NCBI GenBank assembly: GCA_964590135.1 | Contig: CAZPVX010000011.1 | Location: forward strand, 62,001 to 126,000 | Direction: 5' to 3' | Source: JBDHWI01 sp964590135 | GTDB taxonomy: Bacteria; Chloroflexota; Anaerolineae; J036; Brachytrichaceae | DNA length: 64,000 nucleotides | In this document: positions 54,728-63,447 of the stretch, one piece after another | Layout of the letters: each line of letters starts with the position of its first letter | Position numbering within the stretch: the stretch's first letter is position 1 | Translations under genes and position numbers: made by a program | Notes under the pieces: model-generated | Seen by the model: the letters and a program-made list of their open reading frames with translations, nothing else | What the model was told of the DNA's origin: nothing | The model's database searches: none

Positions 54728-56345
54728 CGCCTGATGTCTCCCCTACATCTTGCACATCTTGCGATTCAAGGTTTAGCCAACCGGTTATGCGCAATTCACC
54801 GCTTTCACTGATCCAAACCTGAATATGCAACAGCTCCAACATCTTTCGTTTGACCTCAAAAGATGGCTCCTGGCCTGATAGGAGTTTCTCTGAAATACGG
54901 CGTGCATAGACTTCAAGCGTTTCAAGGTGTTCAGGTAAACACACCGAATGTATCTCCCGTTTAAGTGTGCCGATTTGATTTACCAGATCATTCATTTCTT
55001 TATCAATCGGTTCGCGCAAACTCAAGAACTCAGCTTTTGACATATCAATGTCGGGGTCGTTGTAGGAAATGGTGAGATTGCGGCGGGTCTTTTCCAGCTT
55101 AGAAAGCCGCTCTTCCATGGTTTTGACGAGCTCTTGCTGCCGATTCGTGAGCGCCTGCTGTTTCTCAAGTTGAGCCATGTAACCAGATCGCAAGTTATCA
55201 GGATTTAGCAGGACTGTCTGAATCTGCTGCCACACTTGGGCTTCCAATACTCGAGCGGAAATGGTTTTGTTTAGACAGTGACCCTGCTTAATGCGATGCC
55301 GGTAAGACTGGGCATCAACAGCCCGGCGATTGCGCCCCGCTTTGTGAGTTTCAACCCCATACACACGTTGACAGTGCTCGCAAAAAACCATCTTCGACAG
55401 CAGGTAATCCCTTTTAGTTTGCTTGCGCACACACACCGAATTGATTTCAAATCGCTCCTGAGCACCGCTGACCAAATACTCCTGCACCTGGCCGTTGGCA
55501 TCGACCAGAATGGGCGGAACGGCAAACGCGATCCATTCCCCTTTGTCACGCATTCTGATTCGGCGTTTATCAATCCGCTTGTTCTTGTTGAAATAGGCAC
55601 GGCCAATATACAAATCCCGATCCAAGATTTTGCGCACTGCTGAATCCCACCACGAACCACCTTGTGCCGCCGGAATACCTTTGGTGTTGAGAGATTCAGC
55701 AATTTGATGCAGCGACTGCATCTTGTTGACGAATTGATCAAAAATAAACCGCACCACCTGTGCTTCTGATTCTTCGATGCTTAGTCCACAGGGTGCGTCT
55801 GGGTCAATTTTGTATCCATACGGTGCGCGCCCACCAACAAACTTGCCACTGGCTGCTTTTTGTTTTTTGCCGCGGGTGCACCGTTCGGTGCGTTTGGCGT
55901 TCTCCCATTTGGCAAACGTGCTATCCAAGTCTTTGCGCACTTCTCCTTCGGGCGTGTCATCGTAATTGCCTTGCACGTATTCAACCCGGCTACCCAACTT
56001 CTCTATTTCTCGCTCAAGCGTTTCGCGAATGTATGGGTCGCGGGCAAGACGATCAACGCTTAAAACCAAGACAACGTCGGCACCATAGCGGCTGATGTAG
56101 GCAATCAGGCGTTCAAATTCAGGGCGATGTATTTCAAGACTGGTGTAATCCTCGACGAAAGCTGGAACCCCTTCGCCGGCAGCGCAATCTTTGCCATCCT
56201 CAGGACTGACCCAATGATCCCCTACTGGTTTGTAGGCGCGTTCTTCACACACCTGCAACATGGCTTTGATCTGTGACGGCACACTGTAGTTATCTCGTTG
56301 CATGTCGGTGCTGACACGCGGATATAGAGCTGCTCTTAAGCTCAT
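54618..56345 (-). CDS. Large serine recombinase (site-specific integrase)
   Basis: A 575-codon frame. The resolvase catalytic domain has the nucleophile Ser12 in YPRVSTDMQ and the VDRLARD motif near 100. A recombinase domain follows (GRAPYGYKI near 150 to GRAYFNKNKR), then a zinc ribbon with CEHC near 315 and a later Cys, a coiled coil (about 385-410) and a C-terminal part ending near RITGWLNLE. It catalyses integration and, with a directionality factor, excision. The last about 30 codons (54618-54712) are host comM DNA read in another frame, so the native C-terminus differs when the element is circular. The start overlaps the stop of the upstream ORF. Confidence 0.93.
   Translation of the reverse strand: MSLRAALYPRVSTDMQRDNYSVPSQIKAMLQVCEERAYKPVGDHWVSPEDGKDCAAGEGVPAFVEDYTSLEIHRPEFERLIAYISRYGADVVLVLSVDRLARDPYIRETLEREIEKLGSRVEYVQGNYDDTPEGEVRKDLDSTFAKWENAKRTERCTRGKKQKAASGKFVGGRAPYGYKIDPDAPCGLSIEESEAQVVRFIFDQFVNKMQSLHQIAESLNTKGIPAAQGGSWWDSAVRKILDRDLYIGRAYFNKNKRIDKRRIRMRDKGEWIAFAVPPILVDANGQVQEYLVSGAQERFEINSVCVRKQTKRDYLLSKMVFCEHCQRVYGVETHKAGRNRRAVDAQSYRHRIKQGHCLNKTISARVLEAQVWQQIQTVLLNPDNLRSGYMAQLEKQQALTNRQQELVKTMEERLSKLEKTRRNLTISYNDPDIDMSKAEFLSLREPIDKEMNDLVNQIGTLKREIHSVCLPEHLETLEVYARRISEKLLSGQEPSFEVKRKMLELLHIQVWISESGELRITGWLNLESQDVQDVGETSGGAGGYSTQPAHGWQPRGRQDAARARHAWHSAGAHSE
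54700..54740. other. Left attachment junction of the mobile element in comM
   Basis: The host comM match ends and element composition begins at about 54712, estimated from the loss of the conserved GQHNLLM reading. The core dinucleotide cannot be fixed without the other end. A direct repeat CAAGATGTGCAAGATGT lies just inside the element on the minus strand (about 54742-54758). Confidence 0.6.
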
Positions 56346-56539
56346 GGCTTCTCCTTTGCTGGGGCAGTGAATGAGGTCATGTCACGTGGGTCTGCATGGG
56401 GGTCGGATGACGGTAGACCATTAATCAGAAGTTCGTAACACTCGGCTAGCGCACTTGCACAGTGAGACGCAAACGGCCTGTTGGGTGATGGGTGCTTACT
56501 TGGAATTCGGTGTTGGCTGGTTTTGAGCGGATCAGGCAT
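56342..56539 (-). CDS. Small ORF coupled to the recombinase
   Basis: A 65-residue protein rich in Pro, Ser and His in its first third, with a short helical centre (SALAECYELLINGL). It is linked to the recombinase by an ATGA overlap, which argues for translation. No ribosome site or family is evident. Confidence 0.5.
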   Translation of the reverse strand: MPDPLKTSQHRIPSKHPSPNRPFASHCASALAECYELLINGLPSSDPHADPRDMTSFTAPAKEKP

Positions 56540-56621
56540 CTGTTGCAGTTCGGGCTATTGGTAAGTAATCAGCATGTGTTTTGGGTTAGTTAGTTGAAAT
56601 GGACTACTACAAATAATGAGT

Positions 56622-56658
56622 CAATCAGTGCCCACGGTGATTGAGTGAGCACTGATTG
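56622..56658. repeat. 10-bp perfect inverted repeat
   Basis: CAATCAGTGC and GCACTGATTG are separated by 17 bases, between two small genes of the recombinase operon. It could be a recombinase/excisionase site, a weak terminator or a processing site; there is no U-run on either side. Confidence 0.5.
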
Positions 56659-56684
56659 TGTGGGGTGGGTGGATAAAACGATTT

Positions 56685-56906
56685 TTACTGCCGCTCTATC
56701 AACTCAACTCGTTCACGGCGGGTGTCTTCCAAAAGGACGGTGCTATTGCGACCCAGCACCTTTTTGCGTTCTTGTTTGCTCAAACCCAGCGAGCGGCAGA
56801 CATCATCAAGCACATGGGCGATGGGGGCAACGATCCGAGTGGCCGGCGTCCCCGCTTCCCTCTCACACTGTTTGCGAAACTTGCGTAGCTGATTGGCGGT
56901 CTTCAT
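56685..56906 (-). CDS. Small basic protein of the mobile element
   Basis: A 73-residue, charged, helical protein beginning MKTANQLRKFRKQCE. A perfect GGAGG site lies seven bases before the ATG, so translation is well supported; the longer upstream frame is not. LSKQERKKVLG near residue 45 suggests a helix-turn-helix-like end, but I recognise no family. It is downstream of a strong promoter and a hairpin leader, and upstream of the recombinase. Confidence 0.7.
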   Translation of the reverse strand: MKTANQLRKFRKQCEREAGTPATRIVAPIAHVLDDVCRSLGLSKQERKKVLGRNSTVLLEDTRRERVELIERQ

Positions 56907-56962
56907 GTAGATTCCTCCGATTTGAATGTCTCGAAGGCTTTGTGACTCGCTCCGCAAAAGCC

Positions 56963-57008
56963 AACAAAAACGGGCAACCCTTGCGAAGTAGCATGCAAGG
57001 ATCACCCG
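56963..57008 (-). terminator. Intrinsic terminator/attenuator in the recombinase operon leader
   Basis: On the minus strand, CGGGTGATCCTTGC pairs over 14 positions (three G-T pairs) with GCAAGGGTTGCCCG around a 10-nt loop, and is followed by TTTTTGTT. It stands 57 bases before the start codon at 56906. Confidence 0.8.
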
Positions 57009-57122
57009 ATCTACAATAGCCGGAGCCTTGCCGATGCCTAACTCATCGGTTTGGGTTAGGGCTGGTATTGGTGCGCTAACACCTCATCAGCCCGCTTTCA
57101 CGACTGCATTAGTCATGTATAC
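56963..57122 (-). ncRNA. Candidate structured leader RNA or sRNA
   Basis: From the promoter at 57129-57157 the transcript (start about 57122) forms several hairpins on the minus strand: GGGCTG...CAGCCC (57059-57093) enclosing GGTG/CACC; CCGATG...CATCGG (57031-57049), whose loop GTTAGG can also pair with the preceding CCTAAC; and a 14-bp terminator stem (56971-57008). The segment CCTTGC can pair either with an earlier GCAAGG or with the terminator's GCAAGG, an attenuator-like choice. It is either a leader of the 56906 gene or a separate RNA of about 160 nt. Confidence 0.55.
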
Positions 57123-57128
57123 ACTACC

Positions 57129-57157
57129 AATATAGCAAGACTGAAGGCATTTGTCAA
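57129..57157 (-). promoter_or_regulatory. Strong promoter in the mobile element
   Basis: TTGACA (57152-57157) and TATATT (57129-57134) on the minus strand with an exact 17-bp spacer. It lies just after the HTH gene stop and reads towards the structured RNA, the 73-residue ORF and the recombinase. Confidence 0.75.
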
Positions 57158-57169
57158 TTGGGAATGTGT

Positions 57170-57379
57170 TTATCTTTTAGGTTTCGTCTTGGGACCAATG
57201 CGCTTATCGTCGGTGTCTTTGCTCGACTCGATATATTCCAGTAACGACGCCCGTTTAACCCAATATTGGCCGCCTTTTTTTTCAGCCTCAATTTTTTTAT
57301 TGCGAATCAGCCGGCGCATATATTCAAGGTTGTAACCAGACAGTTCAACGGCTTCTTCGGTGGTGATCCAGTCGGACAT
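57170..57379 (-). CDS. Excisionase-like winged helix-turn-helix protein
   Basis: A 69-residue DNA-binding protein of the MerR/HTH_17 type. WITTEEAVELSGYNLEYMRRLIRNKKI forms the recognition helix pair (starting at residue 4), then the wing GGQYWVKRASLLEYI, and a basic tail. Proteins of this kind next to integrases are often recombination directionality factors or repressors. It is a natural candidate for controlling excision by the recombinase (inference). Confidence 0.8.
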   Translation of the reverse strand: MSDWITTEEAVELSGYNLEYMRRLIRNKKIEAEKKGGQYWVKRASLLEYIESSKDTDDKRIGPKTKPKR

Positions 57380-57424
57380 GAGGTGATTCTACCGACCCTA
57401 CATACAAATTGACATATGCGACAT

Positions 57425-60400
57425 TTAAGGTAAACCTGTTTGGGGACCAAAACGAACTGCGGCTTGCTGATTCATATCCTTTTTAACCTGTTCAGTTGTG
57501 AGAGCGTAGTTGTATATCTTTAACTCATCAATCATGCCATTAGTGTATTGGCTTGGACTACCAGTACAACCATTGTCGGGGTCTTGCCCAATAACCAATT
57601 CGCAAGTGCTGAAACTTAAAGCACCACTGTCACTGCCTGTTGTTGCTTCTGGTATGCCATTTAAATATATGGTGATAGTGCTTCCCGATCTGGTTACCAC
57701 AAGATGTGTCCAGGTGTTAGTAGTCAGTGTGCGTGTACTAGAAACTCGTAAATTGTTGTTGGTATAGACTTGCACCACGCCCGAGGCTACATGGATTCTG
57801 AATTCATCTGTGTTGCCCGTTGTAGTGGCCATACTCTCAAGCAATGTGCTGTCTGTTACTGATGACAGATTTACCCACATCGAATAAGTAAAATCAGTTG
57901 TTGGTGCGACTCCATTCGGGATCGTTATATAGTCATCCGTGCCATCTAGAGAGATTGATGAATTATATTTTCCCGTAGAGCCATTACCCCACGAAGTACT
58001 TGCAGTGCCACAACTACCAACATCCGCAGTACCTGAAGCTCCAATACTTATTGTCCCGTTGTATCGTGTCGAGCTCTCTTCTGCTTTGATACCGGTGTCA
58101 TATGCAGTTAAGCCATTACATTCGTCAAATGCATACCAATTTGTAGGCTTACCTCGGTTGAAGAGGTAGGCTATTTGAGTGGCGGTCAGACTAGAATTAT
58201 AGAAACGGACATCATCAATTTGTCCCGTGAAGTCATATTGTGTGTAACTATTTCCTCCGTTACCTATGGAAATGTCGTCGTTATTTGCAGCTGTGGCGGT
58301 GGTGGTGTCTGTGGTTGAAGTGTTTAAGACGCCGTCAATATACAGATATAGCTTATCCGTCGGTACATCTCTTACACCTACGACGTGGTGCCATTTTCCA
58401 TCGTTGTAGGTTGCCGAAGAGCACGCAACGGGTGAGCCGGTACCTGCCATATCGAAACAAACTATTTCTGTACTATCAACAAATAATTCGTATGGGTACC
58501 GACTAGTGACGTTGCCGTTTTTAGCAACAATTACTGCTTGGCCAGAAAAATTAGTGGTTGTTTTAAACCAAGCAGAAATAGTATAGGAATCAGTTATGAC
58601 ACCGACATCGGTGGCGGTGGCCTCAGGGATACGAACTACGCTGTTGGTACCATCGAAAGAGAGTCCGGAACCAAATTTACCAGTACTCCACTGAGGAGGT
58701 CCAGTAAAGGTGGAAGAAGTGAAGCTGTTACCACTTGAATCTGAGGTGGTGGTTCCATTGTTGTTATCTAGCTTCCACCAGGCTTGTGGGTTAGGAAGCG
58801 AAAATCCTTCGTCATTTTGTGTACCAAGTACACCGCCTAGAGCGACTGCTGAACCGAAATTGAGGTCCACTAAGACTTCTGGCTGCACAAGTTCTGAGTT
58901 GTAGATTTTGAATTCGTCAACACGACCATCAAAATTAGCAGTAGTGGTGCCACCGATTAAGAGATTGCTTGATTCTGCAGCTGGGGCACCCGAGCCATTG
59001 GTTGATGAACCGACATTTCGACCATTGATCCACACCGTGATTTCATCATCAGCGTCGTCAGTGTACGACACAACGAGATGATTCCAACTAGCAGTAGCGA
59101 CTGCGCTGGATATGTTAAGAGTAGCGTCGGAAGTGGCAAGGTCGAGACTACACTCAATATCAACCCGACTTGCTGATTCTGAGTCTGTTCGACAATATGT
59201 GCTGGTACCTTTTTGAAAGATTTGTCCCACATCGTTTTCGCCGTCAGTGTCAGCATAAAACCAGGTAGAGACACTAAAACCGGCTGCAAGGTTATCGTTT
59301 AAGTCGATCGCCGCGGTATTGGTGATGGTGGCGACATCGTCTGTACCGTCAAAGTTTAAACAGGTGTTATTTTTGCATGAACTTGGTGTTAGCCAGCTTG
59401 CACCTGATACAGATGCAGTTACTGATGATTGCGATGGATTGGAGTTGTTAAGAGTTGTACTGTTTGATTCATCCATTTTGTAATATACGAGCTGACTGGA
59501 AATGGGTGAGCCGCCTGAGGGATGACCTGCATTCATATCTTCAATTATTTGCTTGGAGTTCCGGACATAGGTGTAGATTTTAATTTCATCTAGTGCCACC
59601 CCCATTGCATTGCTTGTTGTTCCGTAATTTCCAATGAATAAAGTTGTGTCGGCAAATGTCCAATCTCCACTACCTCCCCAGGTGGCTGATTCAATGAGCG
59701 ATCCGTTCATGTACAGTTGCATCAACTTGCTTGAGCCGTTAAATGTTAGCGTGATGTGGTTCCATTGACCGATGGTTACTTGATTAGTTCCATAACCTAC
59801 TGAGGTCGTTTGATTGCAGGTAGAACCTACATTTTGATACGACAAGACACCGAAGATATATGCTGTAGAGGCACTTCTTGCTTCGGCGTAGATACCATTG
59901 TGAGTGGAGCAGCCACCCGAGTTTGTGCTTGTCAATCGACTCACTAGGGGGTGTCCAAACCAATACGATAAGCCTGAAGCATCTTTAATGTTGAAATATC
60001 CAGATATCGTGAAACTTCGACTGGTTGATGAAATATACGGGGTGCCGTCACCGAATCCTATTCCTGAGCCGGTACTTGATGAGTTTAGGAAAGTTTCAAC
60101 TGCTGATCCATATTTACCACTAGTCCAACCCATATCAGCTGAATCAAATGAAGAGGTGTCACCAACTGAGCCAGTGTTGTAAACAGTCGTGCCAGTGTTG
60201 GTATCTGCGTTGAAATAGAAACCCGGAGGAGGTGCCCAATTGTAGAGTTGAGAAATTTCTCCGGGTGATAAAGAGCGGTTGTAGACCCGAACATCATCAA
60301 TGATGCCAGCGTAATAGTTACTTGAGTTATAGCGACCTATATCGAAGGTGGAGTAGCCAGCATTTACGTTGTTGACAAAGTCATTACCAACTTTTACCCC

Positions 60401-62116
60401 ATCAACAAATAACGAGGTGGTATTGCTGTTGGTTACTACAACTGCCAGATGGTGCCATTCGTTGGTCCATGCCGATATGGTGTAGTGACCGTTTCCTTCA
60501 GAAGTACTATTAGCATTGCCACCGATGGAATATTCCAGCCTTGTTCCAGCACTATTGGTGATCAGCCGAACTGATCCATTTGAGCTAGGGTTGGTATCAA
60601 ATAGACCTCGATTTGCAGAGATCATGCTTGCCGATGGTTTGATCCACATCGCAAACGTGGCATTGGTGGTGCTAAAACCGGTTGTTCCGGCATTGACATA
60701 GTCGTTTGTGCCGTCAAAGCTACCACCCGGGCCGAATTTACCATCAGATAGTGTGGCTGCTGAAGCGTTTGGGCAGGGTTTGGCATGGTTGTTATTACCA
60801 CTTGCGTCAAGGGCTGAGGCAGTGGAACAGTTGGTAGCCCAGGATGACTCATCCATTTTCCAATAGCCAACAAGGCCGGACGATAACGCTGATGAACTCG
60901 TATTGTTTGTTCCCAGAACCGCCGCGACTGGTTTGGTCGTAGATTGAGAGATGGTTTCAGTGTTAATTTGTGAATTGGTAATGGCGAAGGGGTAGTATTT
61001 CACTTCATCGATGAAGCCATCCCAGCCGTTTGAGGTACCATCAGAGTCGATACCTACCCTAAAGGCAGGGGATGAGCCGGAGATTGATGAGCTGGTGATG
61101 CTGGCTTGGGTATCAAGCGCTCGGCCATCGATATAGATGACGATATTGGTAGTACCATTTTTGACAGCCATGAATTTATGCCATTGAGAGTCGGCGTATG
61201 AGGTAGAAGTGCACGCGTCGTCATTGGGAAAGCTGCCGGCTGAGGCGTCAATACCAAAACAGATAAAGCCGGAACTGTTCATGTAAATTTTGTAGCCTAC
61301 TTCAGAGCCCAAGGTACCACTGGCGCGGGAGATTAGGGTGTCAGTGCCTGATATAGTACTTGTGTGTTTGAACCAGCCTGATACAGTAAATCCACCTGTG
61401 CCTGGGTCAAGTTCGGTGTCTGATGAATAGGTTTTTGAGGCATGGTCTCCCGAGCCATCAAACGCTAGACATGATCCAGAAATACATAAGTCTGAAGATT
61501 TCCAGGTCGCATTGGTGATGGTGAGATCGTTATTATTGGCATAGCTTGAATCTTGGACTGTTGACCCAGACGCATCGTCCATTTTCCAATATGAGGTGGG
61601 AGCTGGACCTTGTTCATCGTTTGAGGTAGGAGCAGTACTTGCAGGATCTCCACCTGAAGGGGTGAGTGCGGTCACATTACTCACGGTGATGTCACTGGCT
61701 GATGCGGCGGTAGGATTACTGTAATAGACGTAAAAGGCATTGGCATTGGTACCATTATTAATTGAGAGGAGCTCGACTTCATAGGTGGTGGCGGCATTGT
61801 TGCAACTACCGGTTTGTTGATGTCGAAGAAGTTTGCCGGTTTGATCAGTAAAACGAACGTCGTCGCAATCTGACTGCATGAGATTGGCGGTAATCAGCTC
61901 GGCTGTGTCTAAACTGAAGGTGACTGCCCGTGCTGAGGTGATGGCAGCGTTGTGGGTGAAGGTAATGAGTTGACGATAACTGTATGAATCATCGAACCAG
62001 CCAGCTTTGGCTGATGGCGTTAGTAGCCGCAACGCTAATGCCAACATGACAATTACACTTACCACACTTGAAATTACTGATATTCGGCGATGTCTTGGTG
62101 TGGTTGGTTTGGGCAT
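57425..62116 (-). CDS. Giant exported DUF2341/LamG multi-domain protein
   Basis: A 1563-residue protein with an N-terminal signal or anchor (about residues 12-35), a DUF2341-like domain (GWFDDSYSYRQLITFTHN to about 160), and six concanavalin A/LamG-type beta-sandwich repeats. Each starts with a YWKMDE-like strand (about residues 175, 415, 640, 885, 1145, 1360) and ends with an IDEVKIYN-like strand. Several repeats carry a paired-Cys CISGSCLAFDG-type strand. No C-terminal sorting signal is visible. LamG domains bind carbohydrates or proteins, so an adhesin or surface protein is likely. Host codon bias is absent. Confidence 0.85.
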   Translation of the reverse strand: MPKPTTPRHRRISVISSVVSVIVMLALALRLLTPSAKAGWFDDSYSYRQLITFTHNAAITSARAVTFSLDTAELITANLMQSDCDDVRFTDQTGKLLRHQQTGSCNNAATTYEVELLSINNGTNANAFYVYYSNPTAASASDITVSNVTALTPSGGDPASTAPTSNDEQGPAPTSYWKMDDASGSTVQDSSYANNNDLTITNATWKSSDLCISGSCLAFDGSGDHASKTYSSDTELDPGTGGFTVSGWFKHTSTISGTDTLISRASGTLGSEVGYKIYMNSSGFICFGIDASAGSFPNDDACTSTSYADSQWHKFMAVKNGTTNIVIYIDGRALDTQASITSSSISGSSPAFRVGIDSDGTSNGWDGFIDEVKYYPFAITNSQINTETISQSTTKPVAAVLGTNNTSSSALSSGLVGYWKMDESSWATNCSTASALDASGNNNHAKPCPNASAATLSDGKFGPGGSFDGTNDYVNAGTTGFSTTNATFAMWIKPSASMISANRGLFDTNPSSNGSVRLITNSAGTRLEYSIGGNANSTSEGNGHYTISAWTNEWHHLAVVVTNSNTTSLFVDGVKVGNDFVNNVNAGYSTFDIGRYNSSNYYAGIIDDVRVYNRSLSPGEISQLYNWAPPPGFYFNADTNTGTTVYNTGSVGDTSSFDSADMGWTSGKYGSAVETFLNSSSTGSGIGFGDGTPYISSTSRSFTISGYFNIKDASGLSYWFGHPLVSRLTSTNSGGCSTHNGIYAEARSASTAYIFGVLSYQNVGSTCNQTTSVGYGTNQVTIGQWNHITLTFNGSSKLMQLYMNGSLIESATWGGSGDWTFADTTLFIGNYGTTSNAMGVALDEIKIYTYVRNSKQIIEDMNAGHPSGGSPISSQLVYYKMDESNSTTLNNSNPSQSSVTASVSGASWLTPSSCKNNTCLNFDGTDDVATITNTAAIDLNDNLAAGFSVSTWFYADTDGENDVGQIFQKGTSTYCRTDSESASRVDIECSLDLATSDATLNISSAVATASWNHLVVSYTDDADDEITVWINGRNVGSSTNGSGAPAAESSNLLIGGTTTANFDGRVDEFKIYNSELVQPEVLVDLNFGSAVALGGVLGTQNDEGFSLPNPQAWWKLDNNNGTTTSDSSGNSFTSSTFTGPPQWSTGKFGSGLSFDGTNSVVRIPEATATDVGVITDSYTISAWFKTTTNFSGQAVIVAKNGNVTSRYPYELFVDSTEIVCFDMAGTGSPVACSSATYNDGKWHHVVGVRDVPTDKLYLYIDGVLNTSTTDTTTATAANNDDISIGNGGNSYTQYDFTGQIDDVRFYNSSLTATQIAYLFNRGKPTNWYAFDECNGLTAYDTGIKAEESSTRYNGTISIGASGTADVGSCGTASTSWGNGSTGKYNSSISLDGTDDYITIPNGVAPTTDFTYSMWVNLSSVTDSTLLESMATTTGNTDEFRIHVASGVVQVYTNNNLRVSSTRTLTTNTWTHLVVTRSGSTITIYLNGIPEATTGSDSGALSFSTCELVIGQDPDNGCTGSPSQYTNGMIDELKIYNYALTTEQVKKDMNQQAAVRFGPQTGLP

Positions 62117-62169
62117 GAACTTTGTTCAGTTAACCATACGTAACCTCGTAAGTCGATGACACGATGTGC

Positions 62170-62718
62170 TCATGGTATGAAAGGAAGGGGGCGCTCAAAC
62201 AGTGATTCATACTCCCCCACTACTGTGAATTGAATCCTTTGGGGTGTTTCTGCAAACTGATTGAGCGTTTGGCTGATTTGATTACCCAGGACTTCTCTTT
62301 CACAGTTAGTTTCATGTACTTGGTTAGCCGAAGCGTCGAAATCCACAACCAAGGTTTGGGTCAGGTCAGTAATGCTACGAACGGTTATAAATTGTGGGAC
62401 AGCAGTATAGAGTTTTTGGCCTTCACTACCAGCACTTGGACCATCTTTGAGTAGATCAATTACCCAGTGCACTCGATCAGAGGTGGTGTTGGGAATTTCG
62501 CCGGTGACGTTAATCTGTTGGGGAACGAGTCGTGGACAGCCACTAGGATCGCTTGCCGACTTGCTGGGGAAATACACAGTAATGGAGTGGGTGTTTGCCG
62601 GCGGGGGTGGTTGTATGCGACTCGCAAGTAATAGGCCGCATATAGTTACCACGACCATTGTCAGGACTACACCAGTTGCATATCTAGAAAATAATAGTGG
62701 CGAATGTTCTGCCATCAT
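62170..62718 (-). CDS. GerMN-domain membrane-anchored protein
   Basis: A 182-residue protein with one span (about 13-33) and a GerMN-like domain from about 45: SITVYFPSK, VIDLLKDGP, YTAVPQFITVRSI and LVVDFDASANQ follow the family order. GerMN domains occur in spore-germination and lipoprotein contexts and may bind cell-wall or small ligands. It lies 53 bases upstream of the LamG gene on the same strand, so the two may be co-expressed. Confidence 0.75.
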   Translation of the reverse strand: MMAEHSPLLFSRYATGVVLTMVVVTICGLLLASRIQPPPPANTHSITVYFPSKSASDPSGCPRLVPQQINVTGEIPNTTSDRVHWVIDLLKDGPSAGSEGQKLYTAVPQFITVRSITDLTQTLVVDFDASANQVHETNCEREVLGNQISQTLNQFAETPQRIQFTVVGEYESLFERPLPFIP

Positions 62719-62937
62719 TACCTATCCTATGATAGCGATAGTCGCAATAGCAAATTTAGGTGTAACAAAGTACGCAAACTGTCTTCTACTCTAAAAGAAT
62801 TATTCGTTTACAGGCGGGGTATTGAATGCAGAGTCATACAGATAGATGTTGGGTTGTTGTAAGTATTTACCTTTGCTGGTGACGCTTCCGCCATTTGGCG
62901 CATGAGAAATACTCGGTGTTGAGTACCTTTATAGAGC

Positions 62938-63414
62938 ATGCGCAAATTTCTTCTCGTTGCTCTCGTTATCATCGTCTTGGCCGGCTGCTCACCGACTTCG
63001 GCAATCAGCACCATTGCGCCGGCGTCCACTCAAAAGCCAGTGACTGTCTCCCTTGTCCCCAACCAGATGAATTTTGAGGATTACATACATGCGATCCTGA
63101 TACAAGAAAATATTAAGCTGAGAGGATTGAAAACAAGTGCTGTTGATCGGTATGTGGAAGTAGAGATTGAACCGCTTGATGGCAGTGATCCGTTTATAAC
63201 GGCGCAAAAAGTCATGGGCATGTTGGTGAAAAGCATGACGCTTGTGCAAAATGAAACTGCCCGAGCGCACACACTTCGTGTCATCTATGACGGACCGAAT
63301 GGTAAATTGCGTGCACTGAAGTTGATTGAGCCAACTATTACCCAATTTCTAACTGGTGCAATTACCGAGGAACAGGTGGTGAAACTGATTATTATTGAAG
63401 AGATGAAGGACTAA
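62938..63414 (+). CDS. Lipoprotein of unknown function
   Basis: A 158-residue protein with a signal peptide and lipobox LAGC (Cys17), a short Ser/Thr/Pro linker and a mixed alpha/beta domain (about 45-158). It is the only plus-strand gene in the visible element, divergent from the GerMN gene over a 219-base gap in which I see only a weak TACTC/GAGTA inverted repeat. No family recognised. Confidence 0.75.
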   Translation: MRKFLLVALVIIVLAGCSPTSAISTIAPASTQKPVTVSLVPNQMNFEDYIHAILIQENIKLRGLKTSAVDRYVEVEIEPLDGSDPFITAQKVMGMLVKSMTLVQNETARAHTLRVIYDGPNGKLRALKLIEPTITQFLTGAITEEQVVKLIIIEEMKD

Positions 63415-63447
63415 CTTTAGTCATTACACATCATCCGTTTGGAAATT

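Noticed and set aside
57059..57105. CTGATGA core suggesting a hammerhead ribozyme in the structured RNA
   Set aside because: After the candidate stem II the required GAAA is absent (AATA instead), and no cleavage-site stem arrangement fits in either permuted order.
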